From Bacteroidales bacterium (GTDB lineage Bacteria > Bacteroidota > Bacteroidia > Bacteroidales > Paludibacteraceae): a DNA stretch of 64,000 bases. The notes under the pieces are model-generated. The model did no database searches. It was not told where the DNA came from and saw only the letters and a list, made by a program, of their open reading frames with translations. Below are positions 1 to 8,727 of this stretch, piece by piece. Numbering within the stretch: position 1 is the stretch's first letter; each line of letters starts with the position of its first letter. The translations under genes and the position numbers were made by a program. The DNA lies in the NCBI GenBank assembly GCA_015061115.1, contig SUXE01000011.1, positions 62,001 through 126,000 of the forward strand, written 5' to 3'.

Positions 1-1
1 T

Positions 2-553
2 TCAAAGGAACTTTCTATCCCTACAGTTGATACTAAGGCTCTAGTTGAGGAGCAGTTGAAAAACCTTTCTGAGGGTGTTTCTAAGTTGGGTAACACAGCT
101 TCTCAGTTGGCTAACCTTTCAGAGGCAGCTAACGTATCTAGCTCATATATCTCTAACGTAAACGCAGCTTCTCAGGCTGCAGGTGCTTTCGCAGCATCTC
201 AGGCTAACCTAAAGAACTCTTCTGATTCTTTGGTTAACTCATACAAGGATATCGAGGCTAGCATCAGCAGCGCATCTTCTGGTTCTAAGAACTTCGCTGA
301 TCAGATGAACGGAATCAACAAGAACATCTCTAGCATCAACAGCATGTTCGAGATCCAGGCTAAGACAGCTAACGAGCAGGGTGAGGCTATGTCTCTTGTA
401 ACTACTGCTCTTAAGACAGTTGCTGGTTCTATTAACTCTTCTGCAGCTTCAGCTGAGTCTTACAAGTCTGAGATCGAGAAGTTGGCACAGCAGATGAAGA
501 GCCTTAACACTGTTTATGGCAACATGTTGAACGCCATGACTATCCGTGGTTAA
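2..553 (+). CDS. gldL: GldL, T9SS/gliding motor protein (C-terminal part)
   Basis: The open frame runs in from the window edge, so the N-terminus with its two transmembrane helices is missing. The visible 183 residues are Ser/Ala/Asn-rich and predicted mostly helical, with no Cys. They end in SLNTVYGNMLNAMTIRG; the SLN-YGNML-AM pattern is typical of GldL C-termini. In the family, GldL forms the inner-membrane proton-driven motor with GldM, and this part is the cytoplasmic extension. gldM follows after 44 bp and gldN after that, the conserved gene order, so the call rests on both sequence and context. The upstream members of the cluster (gldK/porK, porP) would lie outside the window. Highly biased codon use (many TCT, AAC, GCT, GGT) suggests strong expression. 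Confidence 0.93.
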   Translation, partial: SKELSIPTVDTKALVEEQLKNLSEGVSKLGNTASQLANLSEAANVSSSYISNVNAASQAAGAFAASQANLKNSSDSLVNSYKDIEASISSASSGSKNFADQMNGINKNISSINSMFEIQAKTANEQGEAMSLVTTALKTVAGSINSSAASAESYKSEIEKLAQQMKSLNTVYGNMLNAMTIRG

Positions 554-597
554 TTGTTAAATGTAATTAGTGTAAACTAATCTTTAGGTATTAATCT

Positions 598-2190
598 ATG
601 AGTGGAGCTACGAACTGTCCGGAGACCCCGAGACAGAAGATGATCGCCATGATGTACCTCGTGCTAACTGCGATGCTTGCACTTAACGTGTCTGCGCAGA
701 TTTTGAACGGATACACCTCGATCTACGAATCAATGACGAAGAGCGTACAGATCGCTCAGGGTAACAATGCAAACTTGGAGTACAAGTTTGGATCTCTAAA
801 GGATCAGAATCCTGTTAAGGCTAAACCAATGGAGCCATACGTAGACTCATTGGTAAAGGAGTCAAACGCACTATACCAGTATCTTGACACATTCAAGCAC
901 ACTTTGGTTATGCTTGTAGATGGTGAGGAGGCTGATAAGAAGGATTGGACAATCAAGAACGCTGGTGACCTTAATATCGCTAGTGAGCTTTTGGAAGGAA
1001 AATCTTCACGTGCTAAGGACCCTGATGGTAATAACTGGGGTACTACAATGAAAGCAAAGATTGGTGCTTTCAGCGAGTTCGCTCAGAGAATGGTTAAGGT
1101 CGGTGATATCGCTGATACAACAAAGGCAAATTCTTTCAAGCAGACTTTTGATACTCCTGATAAGAAGATCGAGGGTGCTGTATACTCTTGGGAGAAGCAG
1201 ATGTTGGAGGACCAGCCAGCTATCGCAGTGTTGGCAACTGTAACAAAACTTCAGAACGACGTACGTAACACAGAGGCAGAGTGTTTGAACCATATCATCG
1301 GTCAGCTAGATGCTGGTGACTTCCGTGTGAACAAGATTCAGGCTCTTGCAATTGCTGATGAGCAGTACGTGTTGAGAGGAAGCAAGTATCGTGCTAAGAT
1401 CGTGTTGGCTGCAACAGACTCAACAAAGGATCCAGTTATCGAGATCAATGGTAAGCCATTGGAGAAGGATATCTACGAGTTTACTGCAACTACTCTTGGT
1501 AAGCAGAAGTATAAAGGTAACATCAAGATGAAGAAGCCAAATGGTGACGAGATTTCTTATCCATTTGAGACTGAGTACGTTGTTGGTGAGCCTACAGCTA
1601 CAGTTTCTGCCGACATGATGAACGTGCTTTACGCCGGATTCCAGAATCCAATCTCTGTATCAGTTCCAGGTGTTAACTCTGGTGATGTTAGCGTAACAGT
1701 TTCTGGTGCATCTATTTCTAAGACTGCTAAGGGTTGGGTCGTTACTCCTAATCCATCTCAGGTAGGAAGAATGTGTGACATCAACGTTTCTGCTAATATC
1801 GGTGGTAAGTCAACACACATGGCTAAGCATTCATTTAGAGTCAAGAAACTTCCTAATCCAGCTGCAATGTTGAAGTATGGTAAGGATGGTAGATTCTATG
1901 TTGGTAAGATTGCTAAGACAGACCTTATCTCTGCAGACGAGGTTGTTGCTGAGCTCCCAGATGCAGACTTGAACGTTAAGTACAATGTGCTTTCATTCTC
2001 TATCAAGTCAACAGACTCAATGGGTAATACAATTGTAGAGCCAGCTCAGGGTTCTCGTTTGACAGAGAAGCAAAAGTCAGTGTTCAAGAAGTTGGTTAAA
2101 GGTAAGACTATCTACTTGTCTGATGTATTCGCTACAGGACCAGATAAGGTAAAACGTCAGCTTTCTCCAGTCGAAATTGCACTTAAGTAA
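598..2190 (+). CDS. gldM: GldM, T9SS periplasm-spanning motor protein
   Basis: 530 residues, close to the usual GldM length. The N-terminus MSGATNCPETPRQKMIAMMY is family-typical. One transmembrane helix follows (about residues 15-36, rich in M/L/A), then a large periplasmic part. In known structures that part is four beta-rich domains, forming a dimer that reaches from the GldL ring toward the outer-membrane GldK/GldN ring. The protein transmits proton-motive energy to type IX secretion. It lies 44 bp after gldL and 27 bp before gldN on the same strand with no terminator between, so one operon is likely. The ATG at 598 is chosen because it opens the conserved N-terminus. No frameshift or missing domain is apparent. 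Confidence 0.97.
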   Translation: MSGATNCPETPRQKMIAMMYLVLTAMLALNVSAQILNGYTSIYESMTKSVQIAQGNNANLEYKFGSLKDQNPVKAKPMEPYVDSLVKESNALYQYLDTFKHTLVMLVDGEEADKKDWTIKNAGDLNIASELLEGKSSRAKDPDGNNWGTTMKAKIGAFSEFAQRMVKVGDIADTTKANSFKQTFDTPDKKIEGAVYSWEKQMLEDQPAIAVLATVTKLQNDVRNTEAECLNHIIGQLDAGDFRVNKIQALAIADEQYVLRGSKYRAKIVLAATDSTKDPVIEINGKPLEKDIYEFTATTLGKQKYKGNIKMKKPNGDEISYPFETEYVVGEPTATVSADMMNVLYAGFQNPISVSVPGVNSGDVSVTVSGASISKTAKGWVVTPNPSQVGRMCDINVSANIGGKSTHMAKHSFRVKKLPNPAAMLKYGKDGRFYVGKIAKTDLISADEVVAELPDADLNVKYNVLSFSIKSTDSMGNTIVEPAQGSRLTEKQKSVFKKLVKGKTIYLSDVFATGPDKVKRQLSPVEIALK

Positions 2191-2217
2191 TCATAAAAAA
2201 CTGAAAAGGTTTAAGTC

Positions 2218-3099
2218 ATGAAAAAAAGTTTAAATTTGTTGTTAACTGCTTGTTTGCTAGCTTTTGCAAACCTCGCTAATGCTCAGGATCAGTCATTCTT
2301 CGATGAGGCTGGTAACATTTCTGAGGAATTGCAGACTAACTTGCCAACAAGTGGTCCCAAAGAAGGTCTTGAACCTATTGAAATGGTTAACCCACGTGCC
2401 GACGATATTTATTGGCAAAAGGTTGTATATAGAATTATCGACCTTCGTGAAAAAATGAATTTTCCACTATACTACCCTGAGCTTCCAGCTGACAACAGAA
2501 CAAGCTTCTTTGCTCTAATGTTCAGATTGGTACAGGATGGTAAAGTCAAGGTGTATGACTATGCTGAGGAGTACGAGCACTTCGATGATCAGCATGTGAC
2601 TAAGTTCCGTGATTTGATGGATAAGTTCGCGTTGCCATACGAAACAAAACTTGACTCTATTACTAATGATACAATCTACGTAATTGATGACACAGACGTT
2701 CCTAACCGTGATATCATCAAGTACTTCTGCAAGGAAGTATGGTATTTCGATAGAATTTCGTCTACTTTCAATTGCCGTATCATCGGTTTCTGCCCAGTGA
2801 TGCAGAGAGAGGGAGATACTGGTCTAGAGACATTGCCTCTATTCTGGATTCCTTTTGAGACACTTCGTCCTTTCTTGTCACAGACAGAGGTTCTTATCAC
2901 TGATAAGAATAATGGAGCAAGACCTTCGTTTGACGACTTGTTCATGAAGAGAAGATTTTCTAGCTACATCTACAAAGAGTCTAACGTACAGAACAGATCT
3001 TTGCTAGAGTACAATACAACACTTGAGGATGTTAAGAAGGAGCAAGAGATGGTTAAAACTCGCTTGATCAACTTCGAGACAGACTTGTGGGAGTATTAA
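2218..3099 (+). CDS. gldN: GldN/PorN, T9SS periplasmic ring protein
   Basis: 293 residues. An N-terminal signal peptide is visible (MKKSLNLLLTACLLAFANLANA, cleavage after ANA). The mature part contains the family-like stretch YWQKVVYRIIDLREKMNFPLYYP near residues 64-85. In the family GldN/PorN binds the GldK/PorK lipoprotein ring under the outer membrane and contacts the GldM periplasmic tip. The gene is last in the gldL-M-N run, and a strong hairpin terminator starts 24 bp after its stop codon. Length and context match GldN. I see no lipobox, so the protein should be periplasmic rather than lipidated. Confidence 0.95.
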   Translation: MKKSLNLLLTACLLAFANLANAQDQSFFDEAGNISEELQTNLPTSGPKEGLEPIEMVNPRADDIYWQKVVYRIIDLREKMNFPLYYPELPADNRTSFFALMFRLVQDGKVKVYDYAEEYEHFDDQHVTKFRDLMDKFALPYETKLDSITNDTIYVIDDTDVPNRDIIKYFCKEVWYFDRISSTFNCRIIGFCPVMQREGDTGLETLPLFWIPFETLRPFLSQTEVLITDKNNGARPSFDDLFMKRRFSSYIYKESNVQNRSLLEYNTTLEDVKKEQEMVKTRLINFETDLWEY

Positions 3100-3123
3100 A
3101 AAGAGACTTTCTTAAAGAAAATT

Positions 3124-3158
3124 GGCATCGCAATAAAATGCGATGCCTTTTTTATTTT
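3124..3158 (+). terminator. Rho-independent terminator of gldLMN
   Basis: A perfect 9-bp stem GGCATCGCA / TGCGATGCC with loop ATAAAA is followed by a run of T (TTTTTTATTTTT). It sits 24 bp after the gldN stop and closes the operon. Confidence 0.92.
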
Positions 3159-3202
3159 TAAACAAATGTTTGATTTTAATTAGATGATTTTTCATGTCAA
3201 AA

Positions 3203-3328
3203 GAGGATTGTTAAGGGCGGAACACCCTAACCTCCGGCTAATGTGCGAGCCGTAGGCGAGCACACATAATTTGACAAAACCACAGAGATACAAAGTCCAC
3301 AGAGAAAGACTACGCCTTTTAATGAGAC
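3203..3328 (+). repeat. Dispersed two-hairpin intergenic element, copy A
   Basis: The element starts GAGGATTGTTAAGGGCGG, with a first hairpin built on AGGG/CCCT. The second hairpin motif is GTGC-GA-GCC-GTA-GGC-GA-GCAC. A tail reads CACAGAGATACAAAG... through GCCTTTTAATGAGA. Copies lie at 25089-25192 (opposite strand), 25850-25950, 29143-29267 and 61115-61176. Copy A and the 29143 copy align over about 125 bp including the tail. No protein is encoded. The remainder of this gene-free stretch (3329-3573) shows nothing I can name. Confidence 0.8.
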
Positions 3329-3573
3329 TTCAATCAGAAAGCGGAAATGCTTCTATATTTTGATTGCTCGTTATAGCGACCTGTGCAGATTTCAATTCGT
3401 CGTACTCACGTCATTTAAGTACTTTTGGATTTTGTCTAAATGATTGAAGGAACGTTATAATTGCGAATTCCATATGATTCATGTTTATTGGATTTGACCC
3501 ATTACTCCACCTGTCATTACATGTTGAAACGAACGACAATAAAAATCAGATGATGGATGTCTTCGAAAAAAAG

Positions 3574-3613
3574 ACTAGGAAAGAGATAAAATCAGTCATA
3601 AACTAGGAAAGAG
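3574..3613 (+). repeat. Direct repeat pair upstream of leuS
   Basis: ACTAGGAAAGAG occurs at 3574-3585 and again at 3602-3613, 28 bp apart. The second copy ends 25 bp before the leuS -7 box. The 21 bp at 3588-3608 recur with one mismatch at 26099-26119 in another repeat-rich spacer. It is either part of a dispersed repeat or an operator; the sequence alone cannot decide. Confidence 0.5.
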
Positions 3614-3638
3614 CCATCCATTTCTCTTCATTTTTTAC

Positions 3639-3646
3639 TAATTTTG
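3639..3646 (+). promoter_or_regulatory. leuS promoter, -7 box
   Basis: TAATTTTG matches the Bacteroidetes -7 consensus TAnnTTTG. It implies a leader of about 45 nt before the leuS ATG at 3698. No clear TTTG lies at the expected -33 distance. Confidence 0.6.
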
Positions 3647-3697
3647 CACACGTCTATACTGCGGACACATCAAGAAGAGACAGAAATTTGAAATACA

Positions 3698-6454
3698 ATG
3701 GATTATAAATTTTCAGAAATTGAAAAAAAGTGGCAGAAATATTGGGTAGAAAATGCCACATATAAAGTTAAGGAGGATTCTTCAAAAAAGAAATTCTATG
3801 TCCTTGACATGTTCCCTTATCCATCAGGTGCCGGTTTGCACGTCGGCCATCCTCTTGGTTATATTGCATCGGATATTTTCGCTAGATACAAACGTCAGCA
3901 GGGATTCAATGTCCTTCACCCTATGGGTTACGACTCTTATGGACTTCCTGCAGAGCAGTATGCCATCCAGACAGGTCAGCATCCTGCTGTGACTACAGCT
4001 AAAAATATTGCTCGCTACCGTGAGCAACTTGACAAAATCGGTTTCTGCTTCGACTGGAGCCGTGAAGTCCGCACTTGTGAACCTAACTACTACAAGTGGA
4101 CTCAGTGGGCATTCATCAAAATGTTCAACTCTTACTACGATAACGACGCAAACAAGGCTCTTCCTATTGAGGAACTTATCGCTAAGTTTGAGAAAAACGG
4201 TAATGCCAGCGTCAACGCTGCTAACAACTGTACTGTGAAATTCTCTGCTTCTGACTGGAAATCTTATTCAGAAAAAGAGAAGGAGCAGATCCTTTTGACT
4301 TACCGTATCGCTTATTTGGCAGATACAAAGGTTAACTTCTGTCCAGCTCTTGGTTGTGTCCTTGCTAACGATGAGATCAGCGAGGGTGTCAGCGTCCGTG
4401 GTGGTTACCCTGTGGAGCAGAGAGTGATGCGTCAGTGGAGTTTGAGAGTTTCGGCATATGCACAGCGTCTACTTGATGGCCTTGACAAAATTGATTGGTC
4501 GGATGCGTTGAAGGAGACTCAGAAGAACTGGATCGGCCGTAGCGAAGGTGCTGAGATGGATTTCTGTGTTAAAGGTCAGGATCTAAAACTTAGAATCTTC
4601 ACAACACGTTGCGATACAATCCATGGTGTTACTTTCATGGTGCTTGCTCCAGAAAGTGAATATGTGGCAAAGGTGACTACTGCAGATCAGAAAGCGGCTG
4701 TGGATGATTATCTTGCTCAGGTAAAACGTAGAACAGAGCGTGAACGTATCTCTGACCGTCGTGTCAGTGGTGTCTTCTCTGGCTCATACGCAATCAATCC
4801 AATTACAGAAAAGGAAATCCCTATCTATATCAGTGATTATGTGCTTGCTGGCTACGGTACAGGTGCAATCATGGCTGTACCTGCTCACGATTCTCGTGAC
4901 TATGCATTCGCAAAGCATTTCAATCTTCCTATCATTCCTCTAATCGAGGGTGCAGATGTCTCTGAGGAGAGTTTCGACGCGAAGGAAGGAATCATGATGA
5001 ATTCAGGATTCTTGAACGGTCTTACCGTAAAAGAGGCATTGAAGACTGCAAAGAAGTATATTAAGGAGAAAGGTATCGGAGAAGTTAAGGTTAACTACCG
5101 TCTACGCGATGCTATCTTCTCTCGCCAAAGATATTGGGGTGAGCCATTCCCTGTTTATTATAAGGATGGTATGCCACACATGCTTGATGAAAGCAAACTT
5201 CCTCTTGAGTTGCCTGAGGTGTCTGACTTCAAGCCGACAGAGAGTGGAGAGCCACCTCTTGGTCACGCTGAGAATTGGTGCACTGCAGACGGTGATCCAT
5301 ACGAGTTGAATACTATGCCTGGATTTGCAGGTTCGTCAGCCTACTATCTAAGATATATGGATCCAACTAACGACAAGGCTCTTGTAAGCAAGGAGGCTAA
5401 CCAGTATTGGAAGAGCGTCGACTTGTACGTTGGAGGAACAGAGCATGCTACTGGACACTTGATATATAGCCGTTTCTGGAACAAGTTCTTGTTCGACTTG
5501 GGTTATGTTTGTGAGGATGAACCATTCCGCAAATTGATCAACCAGGGTATGATTCAGGGAAGATCTAATTTCGTATACCGTATCAAAGATACTAATACAT
5601 TCGTGTCTCTTGGATTGAAGAAGGATTATGATGTTACTCCTATCCATGTCGACGTGAATATTGTAAACAACGATATCCTTGATCTTGAAGCATTCAAGGC
5701 TTGGCGACCTGAGTTTGAGACTGCAGAGTTTATCCTTGAGGATGGCAAGTACGTATGTGGTTGGGCTGTTGAGAAGATGTCAAAGTCTATGTTCAACGTC
5801 GTCAACCCTGATGATATTGTTGACAAGTATGGTGCAGATACATTGCGTCTATACGAGATGTTCCTTGGTCCAGTTGAACAGTCTAAGCCTTGGGATACAA
5901 AGGGTATCGACGGAGTGAACAGATTCTTGAAGAAATTCTGGGGTATGTTCTTCACTGGCGACAATTTTGATGTTGTGAAAGCTGAACCAACAGCAGAGGA
6001 GCAGAAGTCAATCCATAAACTTGTTAAAAAGGTTACTGGAGATATTGAGACTTTCTCATACAACACTTCTATCGCTGCATTTATGATCTGTGCAAACGAA
6101 CTTACTTCATTGAAGAGCAAGAATGCAGAAGTCTTGACTAAGTTTGTCACAGTGCTTGCTCCATTCGCACCACATATCTGTGAGGAACTTTACCACTTGC
6201 TTGGCAATACAGGTTCTGTTTGCGACGCACAGTGGCCATCTTACGATGAGAAGTTCTTGGTGGAGAGCAGTGTTAAATATCCTATCTCATTCAATGGTAA
6301 GGTAAGATTCACACTTGAACTTCCTGCTGATATGGATAAGACAGAGGTTGAGAAGACTGCACTTGCTAACGAACAGACAATCAAACTTCTTGATGGCAAA
6401 CCAACAAAGAAGGTTATTGTCGTTCCTGGTAAGATTGTGAATATTGTATTCTAA
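3698..6454 (+). CDS. leuS: Leucyl-tRNA synthetase
   Basis: 918-residue class I synthetase that charges tRNA-Leu in the cytoplasm. The N-terminus [16 protein letters not shown] is family-typical. The HIGH motif appears as HVGH at residues 48-51 in the context [13 protein letters not shown]. The KMSKS signature is exact at 693-697 and is followed by FNVVNPDD. The editing (CP1) domain lies between, including the stretch [19 protein letters not shown]. Length is somewhat above the usual 800-880, with extra residues around 145-200 ([11 protein letters not shown]...) and 620-680, as often seen in Bacteroidetes enzymes. A terminator starts 18 bp after the stop. The gene has its own promoter and appears monocistronic. 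Confidence 0.98.
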   Translation: MDYKFSEIEKKWQKYWVENATYKVKEDSSKKKFYVLDMFPYPSGAGLHVGHPLGYIASDIFARYKRQQGFNVLHPMGYDSYGLPAEQYAIQTGQHPAVTTAKNIARYREQLDKIGFCFDWSREVRTCEPNYYKWTQWAFIKMFNSYYDNDANKALPIEELIAKFEKNGNASVNAANNCTVKFSASDWKSYSEKEKEQILLTYRIAYLADTKVNFCPALGCVLANDEISEGVSVRGGYPVEQRVMRQWSLRVSAYAQRLLDGLDKIDWSDALKETQKNWIGRSEGAEMDFCVKGQDLKLRIFTTRCDTIHGVTFMVLAPESEYVAKVTTADQKAAVDDYLAQVKRRTERERISDRRVSGVFSGSYAINPITEKEIPIYISDYVLAGYGTGAIMAVPAHDSRDYAFAKHFNLPIIPLIEGADVSEESFDAKEGIMMNSGFLNGLTVKEALKTAKKYIKEKGIGEVKVNYRLRDAIFSRQRYWGEPFPVYYKDGMPHMLDESKLPLELPEVSDFKPTESGEPPLGHAENWCTADGDPYELNTMPGFAGSSAYYLRYMDPTNDKALVSKEANQYWKSVDLYVGGTEHATGHLIYSRFWNKFLFDLGYVCEDEPFRKLINQGMIQGRSNFVYRIKDTNTFVSLGLKKDYDVTPIHVDVNIVNNDILDLEAFKAWRPEFETAEFILEDGKYVCGWAVEKMSKSMFNVVNPDDIVDKYGADTLRLYEMFLGPVEQSKPWDTKGIDGVNRFLKKFWGMFFTGDNFDVVKAEPTAEEQKSIHKLVKKVTGDIETFSYNTSIAAFMICANELTSLKSKNAEVLTKFVTVLAPFAPHICEELYHLLGNTGSVCDAQWPSYDEKFLVESSVKYPISFNGKVRFTLELPADMDKTEVEKTALANEQTIKLLDGKPTKKVIVVPGKIVNIVF

Positions 6455-6471
6455 TAAATAATTTATATTAC

Positions 6472-6507
6472 GGAGACAGGGACAGTTGCTTCCTGTCTCC
6501 TTTTTTT
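6472..6507 (+). terminator. Terminator after leuS
   Basis: Stem GGAGACAGG / CCTGTCTCC followed by seven T. It belongs to the recurrent GGAGAC/GTCTCC hairpin group of this window. Its T run ends only 3 bp before the next start codon at 6511. Confidence 0.88.
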
Positions 6508-6510
6508 GTT

Positions 6511-7137
6511 ATGAAAAGACTTGTCATCCTTTTGATTTCCTTTTTTATCTGCACTTCTGTGATGGCGGCCCAGTCGGACGTCAAAGCCTTGACTATTGAG
6601 CAGATGGAAGCCGCAGAGTCGCAAGCATACCTTCAACAAATCCTTTCTATAGATAGTTTGGAAGACGCTGAAGATTGCAGAAAACATAGAAACGACGCAT
6701 TGATGTGTGCCAACTTTATCATCAACACACCTTGTGAATTGAATGAGAAAAGCGACCTTATGTGGATTTATTGTGCAAGATATGTGTTGCTATGGGACGA
6801 GAAATCAGACGAAATTCTAATCTCTTTCCCGAAAAGCTCAAAAGAGTGGATGATATGTCCGGAAATAATGTCTGTATTCTTAGCTGCCTGCACAAAGACG
6901 GCAATCGAAGATAAGATCATTCACGTCTACTCAAAAGAATTGCATGTGAAAGCGGTGACGACGTGTGTCTTATATTATATCAAGCATAAAAAGACCATGG
7001 ACATGCTTTGCAAACCTAATATGAAAAAACTTGTGAAAAAACACAGAAGAGGAAAACTTGAGAAATATTTGAGTGATCAATACGATAAGGAGTATAAGGG
7101 AATATCTCAGACGGAGAATTTTTTCATTCCTGAATAA
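6511..7137 (+). CDS. Secreted hypothetical protein
   Basis: 208 residues. A clean signal peptide is seen (MKRLVILLISFFICTSVMA, cleavage before AQSD). The mature part is helical in appearance, has several Cys, and carries a basic stretch near the C-terminus (KKLVKKHRRGKLEKYL). I do not recognise a family. The start is chosen because the ATG opens directly into the signal peptide. Oddly it lies 3 bp after the T run of the leuS terminator, with no evident TAnnTTTG box before it, so expression may depend on read-through or an unrecognised promoter. Codon use is less biased than in leuS. Function unknown. Confidence 0.7.
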   Translation: MKRLVILLISFFICTSVMAAQSDVKALTIEQMEAAESQAYLQQILSIDSLEDAEDCRKHRNDALMCANFIINTPCELNEKSDLMWIYCARYVLLWDEKSDEILISFPKSSKEWMICPEIMSVFLAACTKTAIEDKIIHVYSKELHVKAVTTCVLYYIKHKKTMDMLCKPNMKKLVKKHRRGKLEKYLSDQYDKEYKGISQTENFFIPE

Positions 7138-7256
7138 TTCATGAGAAGACGGGAAGACCACCAACATGAGCAATGTCCCCGCCAATTACACCGTTAGGTG
7201 TTCGATATTGATAAATCATGATAGATTTTATTCTATAACCAACTCAAAAGGGACTG

Positions 7257-7281
7257 TATTTTAGAAGAATATTCTAAAATA
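7257..7281. other. AT-rich perfect hairpin upstream of the metY-type gene
   Basis: TATTTTAGAA and TTCTAAAATA form a perfect 10-bp inverted repeat around GAATA. It lies 65 bp upstream of the -7 box of the next gene. It could be a weak terminator for the 6511 gene or an operator. Confidence 0.4.
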
Positions 7282-7345
7282 ATTACCAAAAGTTTTGTTT
7301 TCTTCTTTTAAGACTCGTTTTGTTTCCCTTTTTATCTTATACCGC

Positions 7346-7353
7346 TAATTTTG
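7346..7353 (+). promoter_or_regulatory. Promoter of the metY-type gene, -7 box
   Basis: TAATTTTG fits TAnnTTTG. The start codon is 32 bp further on, so the leader is about 27 nt, too short for a riboswitch. Confidence 0.65.
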
Positions 7354-7384
7354 CAGAAAAAATTATTTAAGACTGGTTAACATT

Positions 7385-8668
7385 ATGAGCACTAAAATTG
7401 GAACTAAATGTGTCCATGCAGGTTATTCTCCAAAGAATGGAGAGAGCCGTCAGATGCCTATAATCCAGAGTACGACTTTCAAATATGAGTCGTCGGATGC
7501 AATGGGCAAACTATTTGATCTTGAAGCGTCAGGTTATTTCTATACTCGTTTGCAGAACCCAACAAATGACAATGTTGCTGCAAGAATCGCAGCACTTGAG
7601 GGTGGAGTTGCAGGTATGTTGACTTCATCAGGTCAGGCAGCAAACTTTTTCGCAATCTTCAATATTTGCGAGGCTGGTGGTCACGTGATCGCATTCAACA
7701 ACATCTACGGAGGTACATTCAATTTGATTGGAACAACTCTTCCAAAAATGGGAATCGAAGTGACTTTCGTAAGCGAGGATGCAACAGACGAGGAACTCAA
7801 TGCAGCATTCAAGCCAAACACAAAGTTGGTTTTTGGAGAGACTGTATCTAACCCAGGTGTCCGTATTTTCGATATCGAGCGTTATGCAAAGATCGCTCAC
7901 TCTCACGGAGTTCCGTTGATTATCGACAACACTTTCCCAACTCCAGTATTCTGCCGTCCTATCGAGTTCGGTGCTGATATCGTAACTCACTCTACTACTA
8001 AATATATGGATGGTCAGGGAGTAGGTGTAGGTGGAGCTATCATCGACAGCGGAAATTTTGACTGGGACAAGTATGCAGACAAATTCCCTGGACTTTGTGC
8101 TCCAGACCCATCTTACCATGGTTTGACATATACAAAGGCATTCGGTAAGGGTGCTTACATCACTAAGGCTACAGCTCAGTTGATGAGAGACTTCGGTTCA
8201 ATCCAGTCTCCTCAGAATGCATTCTATCTAAATCTTGGTTTGCAGACTCTTCATGTACGTATGAGACAGCACCATGACAATGCGTTGAAGATCGCTAAAT
8301 TCTTGAAGTCTAACGATCAGGTTGCTTGGATCAACTATTCTGAGCTTGAGTCTGATCCAGACCACGCATTGCAGCAGAAGTATTGTCCAAATGGAACATG
8401 TGGTGTTATGGCATTCGGATTGAAGGGTGGACGTGAGTTCTCAATCAAGTTCATGGACAACTTGAAACTTATCGGTATCGCTACACACGTTGCTGATTGT
8501 CACTCTTGTGTGCTTCATCCAGCATCTCACACTCACCGTCAGCTTACAGACGAGCAACTTATTGAGGGAGGCATTTCTCCTGATTTGATCCGTCTTTCTG
8601 TCGGTATCGAAGACGCTGATGATCTAATCGAAGATATCAAGCAGGCTTTGGCAAAGGCTAAATGTTAA
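7385..8668 (+). CDS. metY: O-acetylhomoserine sulfhydrylase (Cys/Met metabolism PLP enzyme)
   Basis: 427-residue PLP enzyme of the Cys/Met metabolism family. By family it makes homocysteine from O-acetylhomoserine and sulfide, in the cytoplasm. The Schiff-base lysine is Lys206 in THSTTKYMDGQGVGVGG. Other family stretches are YTRLQNPTNDNVAARIAALEG (residues 53-73), SSGQAANFFA, the PLP-binding DNTFPTP, and the C-terminal HPASHTHRQL and IRLSVGIED. The length of about 430 and the SHTHRQL/GISPDLIRLSVG end favour MetY over cystathionine gamma-synthase or methionine gamma-lyase (about 390). Exact substrate remains inference. Monocistronic, with its own promoter and a strong terminator 6 bp after the stop codon. 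Confidence 0.92.
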   Translation: MSTKIGTKCVHAGYSPKNGESRQMPIIQSTTFKYESSDAMGKLFDLEASGYFYTRLQNPTNDNVAARIAALEGGVAGMLTSSGQAANFFAIFNICEAGGHVIAFNNIYGGTFNLIGTTLPKMGIEVTFVSEDATDEELNAAFKPNTKLVFGETVSNPGVRIFDIERYAKIAHSHGVPLIIDNTFPTPVFCRPIEFGADIVTHSTTKYMDGQGVGVGGAIIDSGNFDWDKYADKFPGLCAPDPSYHGLTYTKAFGKGAYITKATAQLMRDFGSIQSPQNAFYLNLGLQTLHVRMRQHHDNALKIAKFLKSNDQVAWINYSELESDPDHALQQKYCPNGTCGVMAFGLKGGREFSIKFMDNLKLIGIATHVADCHSCVLHPASHTHRQLTDEQLIEGGISPDLIRLSVGIEDADDLIEDIKQALAKAKC

Positions 8669-8674
8669 TGAAAT

Positions 8675-8698
8675 AGAGACGGGAATATTCCCGTCTCT
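8675..8698. terminator. Bidirectional terminator between convergent genes
   Basis: A perfect 24-bp palindrome: AGAGACGGGAAT pairs with ATTCCCGTCTCT. It serves the metY-type gene (+) and the convergent pgeF-like gene (-). Almost the same hairpin recurs at 50576-50599. Confidence 0.85.
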
Positions 8699-8727
8699 AC
8701 TTATTTTATATCATATTTATTTTCTGC

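Noticed and set aside
5626-6150. 174-codon open frame antisense to leuS
   Set aside because: Overlaps the catalytic part of leuS, with no supporting signal.
7282-7384. SAM riboswitch before the metY-type gene
   Set aside because: The -7 box at 7346 leaves under 35 nt of leader, too short for any known SAM riboswitch.
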